Assembly: GCA_019973575.1 (NCBI GenBank)
Contig: BPUI01000001.1
Span: 1,686,342 to 1,750,341 of the forward strand
Direction: 5' to 3'
DNA from: Gemmatimonadetes bacterium T265
GTDB taxonomy: Bacteria > Gemmatimonadota > Gemmatimonadetes > Gemmatimonadales > Gemmatimonadaceae
DNA: 64,000 nt
Positions 27,700-36,580 of the stretch are shown here, in pieces. The translations under genes were made by a program, and so were the position numbers. The notes beneath the pieces are model-generated. The model was not told the DNA's origin. It searched no databases and worked only from the letters and a program-made list of their open reading frames with translations. How positions within the stretch are numbered: the stretch's first letter is position 1; every line of letters begins with the position of its first letter.

Positions 27700-28882
27700 G
27701 TGGCGGTGCGACGTGGAGTACCCTCGCCGTCGTCGCCGGTGAGGACCGGAGCGCGGCGAGCGTGTGTGAGAGTGCGAACCGCCGCTCGTACAGTGCCGCG
27801 CCCGCGAGCCCGATCCGCTCGCGGGCGGCAGCGTCGCTGAGTAGCTGCTCGGCAACGCCGAGCAACGCGGCGGCTGAGTCATCCGGCGCGAGCGCAACGG
27901 CGCCGCTATCCCGCCAGAGGCTCTCGGTAAGACGACCGTCGACCGTCACGATCGGGACGCCGAGCGCGAGCCCGGCGAGGAGACTCGTGCGCCGGCTGCT
28001 CACCCCATCCGGGTACGGTTGGATGAGCAGGTCGCACGCCGCGAGATGCGCGGCCACCTCCTCGAGGGGTAGCGTCCCCGCGACGTGTAGCCGGTCCGCA
28101 ACCGCCGGGTGTGCGCGGCGCATACGCGCCCCGAGTTCGTCCGAGCGCCGCCCTACAAGGAGCGTTGAACAATCCGGGTGCCCAGCGAGGATGCCGGCGA
28201 GCGCGCCGGCTACCTTCATGCCGCCCGCGTGCCCCGCGACGCCGAAGTGCCCAACGAGCAGGCCCTCCCCACTCGCGACGAATTGATCGCGCACGTTCCG
28301 AACCTCGTGCGGGCCCACCATCGTGGGGACCGTACTCGGGACCGGCAACCAGTCGGCGCTGCGCTGCTCGTGGGAGACGGCGTCGAGCATGGTCGCCCAG
28401 GCGGGAATGGACACGAACGTCCGCGACGCCGCGCCACGTGTTAGGCGAGCCATGAATCGCGTAACGTGCGCCTGCGCCCACCGGTGCGCGCCGCGCATCT
28501 CGGACGGCGTGAGGGCGACCTCGTGGAACATCACCCACGGTCGATCGGCGTGCCGGTGCCGAAGCCAGAGCGGGAAGAGCAGGTTCATGCCTTTGCCGCC
28601 GAAGCCTTGAGGCACGTACTGCACGAGTAACCGGTACGGCTGCCGCAAGTCGGCCAACTCGCGATCCAACGCAGCGAGCGCGCGCGGGCCGTACCGTCCG
28701 GGTAAGCGGTGCACGGTCACGCCCGGACTGCTCGGAGTCACACCGGCGGCCGGCGGGGCCCACACGTGTACCTCGTCACCCGAGGCGGCCAGTCCGGTCG
28801 CGACCGCGTGCGTGTAGTCCGCTACGCCGCCGAGCTGAGGCGGGTACTCGACGGTGATGATGGCCCACCGCTGGGCACCCAT
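27668..28882 (-). CDS. Family 4 glycosyltransferase-like protein
   Basis: A 404-residue protein from the ATG at 28882, which directly precedes the conserved WAIITVEYPPQLGGVADYTH. GTG codons at 28921 and 28957 would add 13 or 25 residues. The donor half is less canonical than in its neighbours: LLVGHFGVAGHAGGMKV, STLLVGRRSDEL, LIQPYPDGVSSRRTSLLAGLALGVP. The usual E-x7-E pair is therefore replaced, with Pro-Asp-Gly and Arg-Arg in that loop, so either an unusual donor site or a different catalytic arrangement is possible. Such divergent GT4 proteins occur in capsule loci. Confidence 0.78.
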   Translation of the reverse strand: MGAQRWAIITVEYPPQLGGVADYTHAVATGLAASGDEVHVWAPPAAGVTPSSPGVTVHRLPGRYGPRALAALDRELADLRQPYRLLVQYVPQGFGGKGMNLLFPLWLRHRHADRPWVMFHEVALTPSEMRGAHRWAQAHVTRFMARLTRGAASRTFVSIPAWATMLDAVSHEQRSADWLPVPSTVPTMVGPHEVRNVRDQFVASGEGLLVGHFGVAGHAGGMKVAGALAGILAGHPDCSTLLVGRRSDELGARMRRAHPAVADRLHVAGTLPLEEVAAHLAACDLLIQPYPDGVSSRRTSLLAGLALGVPIVTVDGRLTESLWRDSGAVALAPDDSAAALLGVAEQLLSDAAARERIGLAGAALYERRFALSHTLAALRSSPATTARVLHVAPPHAPASAGAHL

Positions 28883-28958
28883 CCGCCCCGGTTGCGACAG
28901 GCCGCTCGAATCGTGGGTCACGTGACGTCGCCGCCGCGCGTGGCCTTTGCGTCGCACT

Positions 28959-30128
28959 TCACGCCGGCACCGCTAGCCGTTGCGCTCGGCGTGCGACGTA
29001 AGTGTCCGCCGTTGCCCGGGCGATCGCGGCCCACGAAAATTCCCGTGCCGTCCGCCGCGCAGTCTCACGCGCGCGTGCCAGTGCCGTGCGGTCGAGTAGC
29101 AGCTCCGCCACCCGAGAGGCCATGCCTAACGCGTCGCCCGGGGGCACGAGGTATTCCGGGCCGAGCATCTCGCCGGGTCCGGGCGCGTCGTACGCGATCA
29201 CGGGGATGCCAGCTGCCAGCATCTCGAGGACGCCAAATCCGAATCCTTCCAGGTACGAAGGGAAGACGCCAACACTGCACCCGGCGAGCAGCGATGCCAA
29301 TTCGTCCGGCCGGAACCGCGGATGAATCTCGAGGCGGGACTGCAACCGCCGCGGGAAGGCGTAACGGACCGCGTCCGCGGTCGGGAAAAGGCCGGCAGTG
29401 CCGAGCAACCGGAACCGGACCGTGGGCACACGATCGGCGACGTGCTCCACGATGGCCGGAAAGTCCAACGCTCCCTTCCGGTAATCGAACGTGCCGACGA
29501 AGACGACCGTTGGAGGAGCTGACGGTTCGATCAGCGGTTCTTCGAGGAGCGCGTGTTGCGCCGCCGGGATCCCAAACGGGAGTACGACGACCTTCTCGTG
29601 CGGAACCCCGCGGCGAGTCAGCTCGTCACGGTCGCGGCGGTTGCTGACGTTCACGAGGTCCGCCTCGCGCACGGTGCGGTCCCCGCGTGCGATGCGCGAC
29701 CGCTCCTCGGCAGACCGCTCGCGTCCATGAAGTAGGCGTCCCACCGCGTGCCGCATCCCGCGCGGCCGCGGAATCTGTACCGTTCCCAGGTGTTGCACGA
29801 GCAGCACGGATCGCGCGACGACGAGCGTATCTGGAGGGAACAGGCGCCGGTCGTACGGCAGATCCTCGTGGTCGACGTCGAGTACGTCGTAATCGGACCC
29901 GTGTTCAGTCAAATAGTCGCGGAGCCGTGCGGTGTAGCGGTCGCGGTCGGCTGGGGCGCCGGCGCGTTGCACGCCCAGGTCAGCAGGCTGCAGGAGATCG
30001 CAATGCCACCCCAGCCCCCGCAGTTCGTCGGCGAGCTCGATGAGGACCTTCGGCGCGCCGAGCTGGCGGGTGAGCGGGTGCGGACTACAGAACAGGATGC
30101 GCGGCTGACGCGCGGGCACGGTCAGCAC
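28959..30128 (-). CDS. Family 4 glycosyltransferase (GT-B fold)
   Basis: A 389-residue protein. ILFCSPHPLTRQLGAPKVLIELADEL opens a fold with a charged middle (YDVLDVDHEDLPYD). The donor half shows VVFVGTFDYRKGALDFP, FRLLGTAGLF, FPSYLEGFGFGVLEMLAAG (EX7E motif) and AYDAPGPGEML. It overlaps the start of the upstream gene's end by seven bases. Composition is intermediate between the G+C-rich flanks and the low-G+C segment at 13-15 kb. Confidence 0.87.
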   Translation of the reverse strand: MLTVPARQPRILFCSPHPLTRQLGAPKVLIELADELRGLGWHCDLLQPADLGVQRAGAPADRDRYTARLRDYLTEHGSDYDVLDVDHEDLPYDRRLFPPDTLVVARSVLLVQHLGTVQIPRPRGMRHAVGRLLHGRERSAEERSRIARGDRTVREADLVNVSNRRDRDELTRRGVPHEKVVVLPFGIPAAQHALLEEPLIEPSAPPTVVFVGTFDYRKGALDFPAIVEHVADRVPTVRFRLLGTAGLFPTADAVRYAFPRRLQSRLEIHPRFRPDELASLLAGCSVGVFPSYLEGFGFGVLEMLAAGIPVIAYDAPGPGEMLGPEYLVPPGDALGMASRVAELLLDRTALARARETARRTAREFSWAAIARATADTYVARRAQRLAVPA

Positions 30129-31396
30129 GTGCGCTGGCCGCGGAACATCGCGGACTCGTCGTGCGATCTGCTCAAGGCATCGCGGTAGGTCTGCTCGATT
30201 TGGTCGATGACGCGAGGCCAGCTGTACCGCTCGACGGCGACAGCGCGGTTACGCTCGCCCATCTGGCGCATCATGTCGGGACAGGCCAGGAGGTCGACCA
30301 ACGCCTGTGCAAGGGCATCGGCATCGCCGGGGGGGACCTTGCGCCCGCCGTCCGCTCGGACAAGGTGCTGAAGTCCACCCGCGTCGGTCACCACGACGGG
30401 CTTGCCGCACGCCATCGCCTCGAGCGCGCTGAGACCGAACGGCTCGCCATCCGACGGAAGGCAATACACGGAAGACGCGCGCATCAGATCGCGCACCGTT
30501 GTCCGGTCGACTGCCCCCAGCAGTCGTACCTGGTTGCTGGCGCGCAGTCCGTTCAGGCGCGATTCGACCTCGCCGCGGAGTGGACCGTCCCCGGCCACGA
30601 CGAGCCGGCAATCGGGGATGCTCTGCACCACTTGGTCGAACGACTCGAGCAGGGTGAGGATCCCCTTACGTTCGTGCAGGCCCGCCAGAAAGAGGATCAC
30701 GGGCACGCCGTCGGCGGGGCCGCATTTCGCGTCATCGGGTACGAAGAACTCTGTGTCCACGCCGTACGGGACCACGCGGACTCGCCCGACCACGTCGTCC
30801 GATGCCGCGAGCAGGCGCGCGCTCGCGCTCGGCGTGGACAGCACGAGCGCCGCGGCGTTCTTCTGTTGATACCGCTCGGCCCACGCGACGAGCGGCCCGG
30901 TGACGGCCAAACCGACGTGACCCGCTGCAGATGTCGGAATGCGAACCGAACTCGCAGATGCGGGCCATTGCGGCACGTACTGCCCGAGGATGAGCGGCAA
31001 CCCCGTGCCGACGAGTGCGGCGCTCAGGCCGGGATTCACCGGGTTGAGCTGATGAATGAGATCGACGTGATGTCTACGACGCACGTGGTTCAGCACCCGC
31101 CGCACCCGGACCATGTACTCGACCGGACGTGCAGTCGCGAATGGCAACCGCATTCCGACCGCGTGTAGCACCACGCCGGCCGGCAACGGCCCGCGCAGAT
31201 CCGAACGGTCGACCGCGATATGAAGTTCGTGCCCGCGCTCTGCCAACCGGCGTATGACCTCGTACGCGGCCAGCCCGTCGCCGTATGCTTGGCAGTCCGT
31301 GAGGAAATCCGACGGGTGGGATATGAAGATCGAGAGCCGGGGCACACTCGGCTGCGCGTACGAGTTCCTCCGCCGCCCTGCTTGCGTGAGTGACAT
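30122..31396 (-). CDS. Family 4 glycosyltransferase (GT-B fold)
   Basis: A 424-residue protein starting at the ATG at 31396, 23 bases after the stop of the upstream SDR gene. Motifs: LSIFISHPSDFLTDCQAYGDGL, HQLNPVNPG, ILGQYVPQWPAS, RVVPYGVDTEFF, ILFLAGLHERKGILTLL, LVVAGDGPLRGEVE, LPSDGEPFGLSALEAMACGKP (EX7E motif). The first 25 residues are Arg/Gln-rich and may not all be translated. It probably acts in repeat-unit assembly. Confidence 0.88.
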   Translation of the reverse strand: MSLTQAGRRRNSYAQPSVPRLSIFISHPSDFLTDCQAYGDGLAAYEVIRRLAERGHELHIAVDRSDLRGPLPAGVVLHAVGMRLPFATARPVEYMVRVRRVLNHVRRRHHVDLIHQLNPVNPGLSAALVGTGLPLILGQYVPQWPASASSVRIPTSAAGHVGLAVTGPLVAWAERYQQKNAAALVLSTPSASARLLAASDDVVGRVRVVPYGVDTEFFVPDDAKCGPADGVPVILFLAGLHERKGILTLLESFDQVVQSIPDCRLVVAGDGPLRGEVESRLNGLRASNQVRLLGAVDRTTVRDLMRASSVYCLPSDGEPFGLSALEAMACGKPVVVTDAGGLQHLVRADGGRKVPPGDADALAQALVDLLACPDMMRQMGERNRAVAVERYSWPRVIDQIEQTYRDALSRSHDESAMFRGQRTC

Positions 31397-31419
31397 GCGT
31401 CGGCGCCGTTCGCGTATGC

Positions 31420-32430
31420 TCAGCGGCCGGGCGTCAAGGCCGGCGCGCGGTCGGCGCGTACGTCGGTGCGATCGAACCACTCGATTGTCCGGAGCAGTCC
31501 CTCACTCAGCGGTATACGCGGGTTGTAGCCGAGCTCCCGCAGCGCATCGATCGACACCTCCCACCGCTGCGCATCTCCGGCCCAACTGCTGCCGGTAAAG
31601 CAGATCGCTGCGGTGTCGGCCAACCCGCGCGCGCGCAACACCATGCTCGCCAAACTGGCGACCGAGTAACTCGTGCCCGACGACACGTTATACGACTCGC
31701 CACATCGCCCGCGCGCCGCGAGCACGCAAAGCCCGCGCACGGTGTCGGAGACGTACGTGAAGTCGCGTGTCTGCCGGCCCGACCCCAACACTTCGAGGCG
31801 GGATGGGTCGCGTCGCAACTTCTTGAGGAGGTCGAGTACGACGAACCGCGTCATGCGCGGGCCGTACGTGTTGAACAGGCGCGCGACGACCACAGGCGTC
31901 CCGTACACCTGCCAGAACATTCTCGCTGTGACCTCGGCCTGCAGCTTGCTGGCGCCGTACGGCGAAATGGGAACGAGCGCAGCGTCCTCGCGCATCGGAA
32001 ATAGCACCGGCTCGCCATACACCGCCCCCGACGACGCTAGCACCACCCGCGCGCTGCTCGCTGCGGTGCGCAAAACATCGAGGACGACGAACGACCCGCC
32101 GCAATTCGTCGTGAAGTCGTACGCCGGATCTTCCACCGACCCCGGGACTGAGGCGTTGGCGGCTAGGTGAAACACGAGCCGCGGCTTCGCGTCGGCGACG
32201 ACGGCCGCGACGACGTCGCGGTCGCGCACGTCGCCGCACACCACCGCGATCCGATCGGCGACCTCATCGAGGTTGGCGACCGCGCCCGCGCGCATGTTGT
32301 CGAGCACGGTGACGTCTGCCCCTGCCGCCACAAGCTGCTCGACAAGGTGTGACCCAATGAAGCCGCACCCGCCGGTGACGAGCACGGGGAGGCCGTGGAA
32401 CGGCGTGGGCGAGTCGATAGCGTCAGCCAC
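31420..32430 (-). CDS. NAD-dependent epimerase/dehydratase (GalE-like SDR)
   Basis: A 336-residue extended SDR. VLVTGGCGFIGSHLVEQL forms the dinucleotide site, FHLAANAS follows, and the catalytic set is SSGAVYG and YGASK (Tyr-x-x-x-Lys). GSGRQTRDFTYVSDTVRG is the usual substrate-loop block of UDP-sugar 4-epimerases and related dehydratases. GTG at 32430 was chosen; it overlaps the upstream GT4 stop by eight bases. It makes a nucleotide sugar for the locus; 4-epimerase activity is the most likely, without proof. Confidence 0.87.
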   Translation of the reverse strand: MADAIDSPTPFHGLPVLVTGGCGFIGSHLVEQLVAAGADVTVLDNMRAGAVANLDEVADRIAVVCGDVRDRDVVAAVVADAKPRLVFHLAANASVPGSVEDPAYDFTTNCGGSFVVLDVLRTAASSARVVLASSGAVYGEPVLFPMREDAALVPISPYGASKLQAEVTARMFWQVYGTPVVVARLFNTYGPRMTRFVVLDLLKKLRRDPSRLEVLGSGRQTRDFTYVSDTVRGLCVLAARGRCGESYNVSSGTSYSVASLASMVLRARGLADTAAICFTGSSWAGDAQRWEVSIDALRELGYNPRIPLSEGLLRTIEWFDRTDVRADRAPALTPGR

Positions 32431-33658
32431 GCGCGCCCGCCTTGCTGTGCCGAACGGTGGCCGCCGCGTACACGGCGAGCAACTGCTTCGCGACCGTCGG
32501 GACCGCGTACCGCCGCTCGACGAGATCGCGACCACGTAGCCCCATCTCGCGTCGCTCGACCGGCGCGGTGAGCAGCCGCGTGAGAGCCCCGGCCACATCC
32601 GCCGCGCTCTGCGGCACACTCAGGCCGCCGCCGTTTCCCTGGACGAGATCGCGCAGCCCCGGCGCCTCGCCCCCGACGACGGGTTTGCCGTAGCTCCACG
32701 CCTCGAGGTACACGGTGGGCAGGATCTCGCTGACGGACGGCATGCAGAACACGTCGCAGGCGGCAAGTGCGTCTCCCTTCTCCTGACGGCTCAACGGGCC
32801 GAGGTAGCGGATGCGCGGGTCGACTTGCGCAAACCACCGCCCGGAGTCGCGATTGGCGGGGCCGATGAATACGAACCTCGCGTCCGGCACCCGCTCCCAC
32901 ACCCGCTCGGTCGCGGCGAGGATGGCTGGAGCGCCCTTGGCCGCAACCATACGACCCACGAACAGAACGACCGGCGCGTCGCCGAGCCCATGTCGCGCGC
33001 GGAACTCCGCCGGCCAAACCGCGGCCGGCAGGTCGGGCGAGACACCCACGACGTGGAGCAATTCGTTCGGCACGCCGATCTCGCGTAAGTGATCGCGGTC
33101 CGTGTCGACGAGCCCGATCACGGCGTTCGCCCGGCGGTAGTACGCCACGTCTTCGGGGCCTTCGCCCCATTGCTGCGGGTGCACGAAGGGGGTGCAGACG
33201 AACGGCACACCGGCGCGGCGTGCGGCCTCCTCGGCGGCCCAGCCGAGGTAGTCACCGGCGAGCGAGTGCACGATGTCGGCACCGCGTACGATATCTCCGA
33301 GCTTCGGGAGGAAAACCGCACGATAGGATCGGTAACCGAAACGATTCAGCTCGTGATAGCGGTAGCGCGGGAGCACCGGCACGGCACGGACAGCGATGGG
33401 TAGGAGTCGGAGCCGTTCGGCGGGCGTGGGAGTGACCGCGTAGACCGGAACCGCTCCGTCGTCGTAGCTGGCGGCTGCTGGGGCGAGCGTACTGTGGTGT
33501 AGTGACGCTAGTCGTGGCGGAAGACGGTTTGCCGTGAAATTGCCCGCCACGACGCTGACGTCGTGCGCGCTCGACAGCTCGTGAGCGACTTGCCGCGCGT
33601 GCGTTTCGACGCCGCCGATAAACGGGTGGTAGTGCTGGGTGACGATCGTGATTCGCAT
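32423..33658 (-). CDS. Family 4 glycosyltransferase (GT-B fold)
   Basis: A 411-residue protein. ITIVTQHYHPFIGGVETHARQ is a textbook GT4 opening; HSLAGDYLGW, CTPFVHPQQWGEG and VGVSPDLPA follow. Donor half: VLFVGRMVAAKGAPAIL, FVFIGPANRDSG, MPSVSEILPTVYLEAWSYGKP (EX7E motif). Start ATG at 33658 leaves no gap: the upstream GT2 stop begins at 33659. It shares the same transcription unit as the flanking genes. Confidence 0.9.
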   Translation of the reverse strand: MRITIVTQHYHPFIGGVETHARQVAHELSSAHDVSVVAGNFTANRLPPRLASLHHSTLAPAAASYDDGAVPVYAVTPTPAERLRLLPIAVRAVPVLPRYRYHELNRFGYRSYRAVFLPKLGDIVRGADIVHSLAGDYLGWAAEEAARRAGVPFVCTPFVHPQQWGEGPEDVAYYRRANAVIGLVDTDRDHLREIGVPNELLHVVGVSPDLPAAVWPAEFRARHGLGDAPVVLFVGRMVAAKGAPAILAATERVWERVPDARFVFIGPANRDSGRWFAQVDPRIRYLGPLSRQEKGDALAACDVFCMPSVSEILPTVYLEAWSYGKPVVGGEAPGLRDLVQGNGGGLSVPQSAADVAGALTRLLTAPVERREMGLRGRDLVERRYAVPTVAKQLLAVYAAATVRHSKAGARG

Positions 33659-34648
33659 TCAGGTACCGGCGATCGAGCGATGCGCGCCGACCGCTCCAGA
33701 AGACGAGATCGAGATCAGCCCCAGGACATACCTGCGGACGGCGCCGGTGCAGAACTGAGCGGCGCGGGTGAACTCCCCGCGCGCGAGGTAGCGACGCGCC
33801 GCTGCCAGCCCGACGTAGGGCATGAGGCGTTCCTGCCGGAATCGGTCGGCCGCGTCAACGACAGCGCGCTCATGGGGACGTAGCCCCGACTTGGATTTCC
33901 AAGTCTCGTAAAGCTTCCGCTCTTGTTGTGCGAATCTTCGCGTGTCAGCCGTCGCCTGCACCGAGTGGCGGCGGTAGCGGACGAGGCGCCGGTCGAGACG
34001 GTGTACCGTCGTGCGCAACGCGATGCGCAAGAATAAATCGGTATCTTCAAACGGCTGCCCGAACGACTCATCCCAGCCGCCCGAATCTTCGTACACGGTG
34101 CGGCGAATTACGGCGAGCGACGGGAGAAGCGCCGCCTGACAGAAGATTGAGACGAACGACGTCTCCGGCTCACACGAAGGCACGGTTGTAAGGCCCAACC
34201 GCGTCGGGACGTAGCGCGGTACGAGAAAGTGCTGGCCAGGTCCCACTCCCGTCGCGATCGGCGATCCGTCCTCGCGCGTGTACTGCGGGACGCAGTAGGC
34301 GAGGCCTACGTGCGGGCGTTCGTCAAGGTACGAAACTAATTCCTCCAGCATCGTCGGCTCGAGGCAGTCGTCGGCATCGAGAAAGAGTAGGTACGCGCTC
34401 TCGGGCGAGGCTGCATGCACGCCGCGGTTGCGCGCCGCGGCAACACCGCGCTTCGCTTGCCGAACGACCAGCATGCGCGGCTCGGCAGCCGCGAGGGCCA
34501 GTGCCAGGTCGGCGCTCGCGTCCGTGCTCCCGTCGTCGACGACGATGTGCTCCCAATCCGTAAGCGTCTGAGCCTGAACGCTGCGCGTCGTCTCGGCGAG
34601 GAAGCGCGCGCCGTTAAAGCAGGGGGTGACGACGCTGACCTTACGCAT
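33659..34648 (-). CDS. Family 2 glycosyltransferase
   Basis: A 329-residue GT-A protein. VSVVTPCFNGARFL, VVDDGSTDASADL, FLDADDCLEP (metal site) and FGQPFEDTDLFLRIALR (second acidic motif) appear in the canonical order. The gene overlaps the upstream methyltransferase by eight bases. No transmembrane helix. The linker between the metal site and the second acidic motif is longer than usual. Confidence 0.9.
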   Translation of the reverse strand: MRKVSVVTPCFNGARFLAETTRSVQAQTLTDWEHIVVDDGSTDASADLALALAAAEPRMLVVRQAKRGVAAARNRGVHAASPESAYLLFLDADDCLEPTMLEELVSYLDERPHVGLAYCVPQYTREDGSPIATGVGPGQHFLVPRYVPTRLGLTTVPSCEPETSFVSIFCQAALLPSLAVIRRTVYEDSGGWDESFGQPFEDTDLFLRIALRTTVHRLDRRLVRYRRHSVQATADTRRFAQQERKLYETWKSKSGLRPHERAVVDAADRFRQERLMPYVGLAAARRYLARGEFTRAAQFCTGAVRRYVLGLISISSSGAVGAHRSIAGT

Positions 34649-35345
34649 GTGCCGTCGGCGGCGTGTAGCCCGGCTCGCTCCAGCGGACGCGGCGTAGCCA
34701 GACCAGATTGTCGACGTGTCCGGAGAACTGCCAGAGCCCGCTCGCGAGCGCGTCGCCGATCGTCCGGGCTACGCCCTCGAACGCGACAGCGTCGTGGAAG
34801 GCGAGAGTGCCACCATCGGCTATCCACGGGGTCACCAGCGCGACCTCGGCGCTGACAGCATCGTAGCTGTGATCACCGTCGAGAAATACGAGGCTTAGCG
34901 GAACCCGGACGTCCACCGCGCAGAGCTGGTCGCTTCGCTTGCGGATCGGAGTGATGACGCGGCGAAACGCCTCGGTGTTTCGAGAGAATTCAGCGAATGT
35001 GTCCCGTTCGCCGCCCGGTATAGTATTATTATGCCAAGTATCAACGCAGAACAGGTGCCCGCGACGCTGTGCCAGTCCGGACGCTAGCACACAGCTTGAC
35101 GCTCCGAGGTACGATCCGATCTCGAGGACCTTCGCGCCGTCCGGGCAGTTGACGGCGAGGTCGAACAGCGCCCTCAACTCGCGCAGAGTCGTCCACGTCG
35201 GCACGCGCGCAACGGTCGGCGCGCCGAGGCCGCGGAGCGTGCGTCGGAGTAGGATCTCGTCTATTCGCTCCGCCCCATTCTTCAGCCTGTACGATGTGTG
35301 CCGGAGCAAGCGCGGAAGGAGGTGCGGGTCGGTCGGTCGGGTCAT
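34641..35345 (-). CDS. Class I SAM methyltransferase (Methyltransf_24 / CmcI-like)
   Basis: A 234-residue protein. SAM-binding strand VLEIGSYLGASSCVL, CVDTWHNN, then VFLDGDHSYDAVSAEV and LAFHDAV, the pattern of the Methyltransf_24 family, which includes sugar O-methyltransferases of surface-glycan loci. It starts at 35345 with an ATGA overlap to the ABC ATPase gene. Because Wzt-type exporters of terminally modified O-antigens are often next to a methyltransferase, this one could make the chain terminator that the Wzt C-terminal domain reads; that link is an inference from order. Confidence 0.85.
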   Translation of the reverse strand: MTRPTDPHLLPRLLRHTSYRLKNGAERIDEILLRRTLRGLGAPTVARVPTWTTLRELRALFDLAVNCPDGAKVLEIGSYLGASSCVLASGLAQRRGHLFCVDTWHNNTIPGGERDTFAEFSRNTEAFRRVITPIRKRSDQLCAVDVRVPLSLVFLDGDHSYDAVSAEVALVTPWIADGGTLAFHDAVAFEGVARTIGDALASGLWQFSGHVDNLVWLRRVRWSEPGYTPPTAHA

Positions 35346-36580
35346 CGATCTGGTGTCCCGGCGGGAGACTGAGGATGGTACTCGACCGTGGTGTGGGGCA
35401 CGACGTAGCCATGGTCCGGTGTGTGTGGGTACGTCCGATTCCGCGTAGGTGACGCTTGTACTTCAAAGCCCACACAGCCTTTGACTTCGTCGAGCGTCTC
35501 CGTATTGTGAGTCCCCGCCCAGACCGTGACGAGGTAGCTGCCGGGTATTAGGGGGGGCAGGTCGACGTCGAGCCGCACCTCATGCGTGCGCACATCATCC
35601 CGGATGAATCCTTGCACCGTCGGGAGCGGCTGCATGATTGCTATGCCGCCCGCGTCGAGAATCTCGAGCGCGACGAATGCGGGCCTGTGCGGCGAATTCG
35701 TCGCGAACCGAACGTCAACGGCGAGTCGGTGCGTCGGCTGATCCCCGGTGAGAGTCACGTCGACGCTCTCGATTGTTAGAGGGCGTGTGACGTCGAGCGT
35801 ACGCGTCCAATGGCCGCCCGTGCGGTAACGAGCGTCCGCGCTATAAATCCGCAGGCAGTCGTCGACGGTGCCGTCGCACACTACTTCGCCCTTATGCAGT
35901 ACGAGTCCGCGGGAGCAGAGTTCGCGGACCGCGCCGAGGTTGTGGCTGACGAAGAACACCGTGCGGCCGCTCGCGGCGACGTCCTTCATCTTTCCGAGGC
36001 ACTTCGCCTGGAACTCGGCGTCGCCGACGGCAAGCACCTCGTCGACGAGCAAGATCTCGGGTTCGAGGTGGGCGGCGACAGCGAACGCGAGGCGGAGGTG
36101 CATCCCGCTGCTGTAGCGCTTGACGGGTGTGTCGAGGAACTGCTCCACCCCGGCGAACGCGACGATCTCGTCGAACTTTGCGCGCACCTCGCGGCGCGAC
36201 ATGCCGAGGATGGTCCCGTTGAGAAACACGTTCTCGCGCCCGGTGAACTCGGGGTGGAAGCCGGTGCCCACCTCAAGCAGACTACCAACGCGGCCGTACA
36301 GGTCGACCGCGCCGCGGGTCGGTTCCGTAATGCGGCTCAACACCTTCAGCAACGTGCTCTTGCCGGCGCCGTTTCGGCCGATCACTCCGACGACGTCCCC
36401 TGAATCGATCCTGAACGACACGTCGGAAAGAGCCCAGAACGTTTCGCGGCTCCGCGCCACAATCGGTCGGCGTACGCGATGCATGATCGCGCTGCCGAGC
36501 GTCGAGTGACGCTCGGTGGCGTGGCTGATGGTGTACGCCTTCGACAGACCGTCGACGACGACCGCGGCGTCAGATGACAT
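35342..36580 (-). CDS. wzt: Polysaccharide ABC exporter ATPase with C-terminal carbohydrate-binding domain (Wzt-like)
   Basis: A 412-residue protein. ATPase part (1-245): Walker A GRNGAGKST at 68-76, signature YSSGMHLRLAFAVAAH, Walker B ILLVDEVLAVGD and the switch His in FFVSHNL. The C-terminal part (about 250-412) is a beta-rich domain like the Wzt O-antigen-binding domain (TIESVDVTLTGD, PPLIPGSYLVTVWAGTHN), which in known systems recognises the modified non-reducing end before export. ATG at 36580 overlaps the permease gene by 11 bases. It works with the permease at 36570-37508. Confidence 0.92.
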   Translation of the reverse strand: MSSDAAVVVDGLSKAYTISHATERHSTLGSAIMHRVRRPIVARSRETFWALSDVSFRIDSGDVVGVIGRNGAGKSTLLKVLSRITEPTRGAVDLYGRVGSLLEVGTGFHPEFTGRENVFLNGTILGMSRREVRAKFDEIVAFAGVEQFLDTPVKRYSSGMHLRLAFAVAAHLEPEILLVDEVLAVGDAEFQAKCLGKMKDVAASGRTVFFVSHNLGAVRELCSRGLVLHKGEVVCDGTVDDCLRIYSADARYRTGGHWTRTLDVTRPLTIESVDVTLTGDQPTHRLAVDVRFATNSPHRPAFVALEILDAGGIAIMQPLPTVQGFIRDDVRTHEVRLDVDLPPLIPGSYLVTVWAGTHNTETLDEVKGCVGFEVQASPTRNRTYPHTPDHGYVVPHTTVEYHPQSPAGTPDR

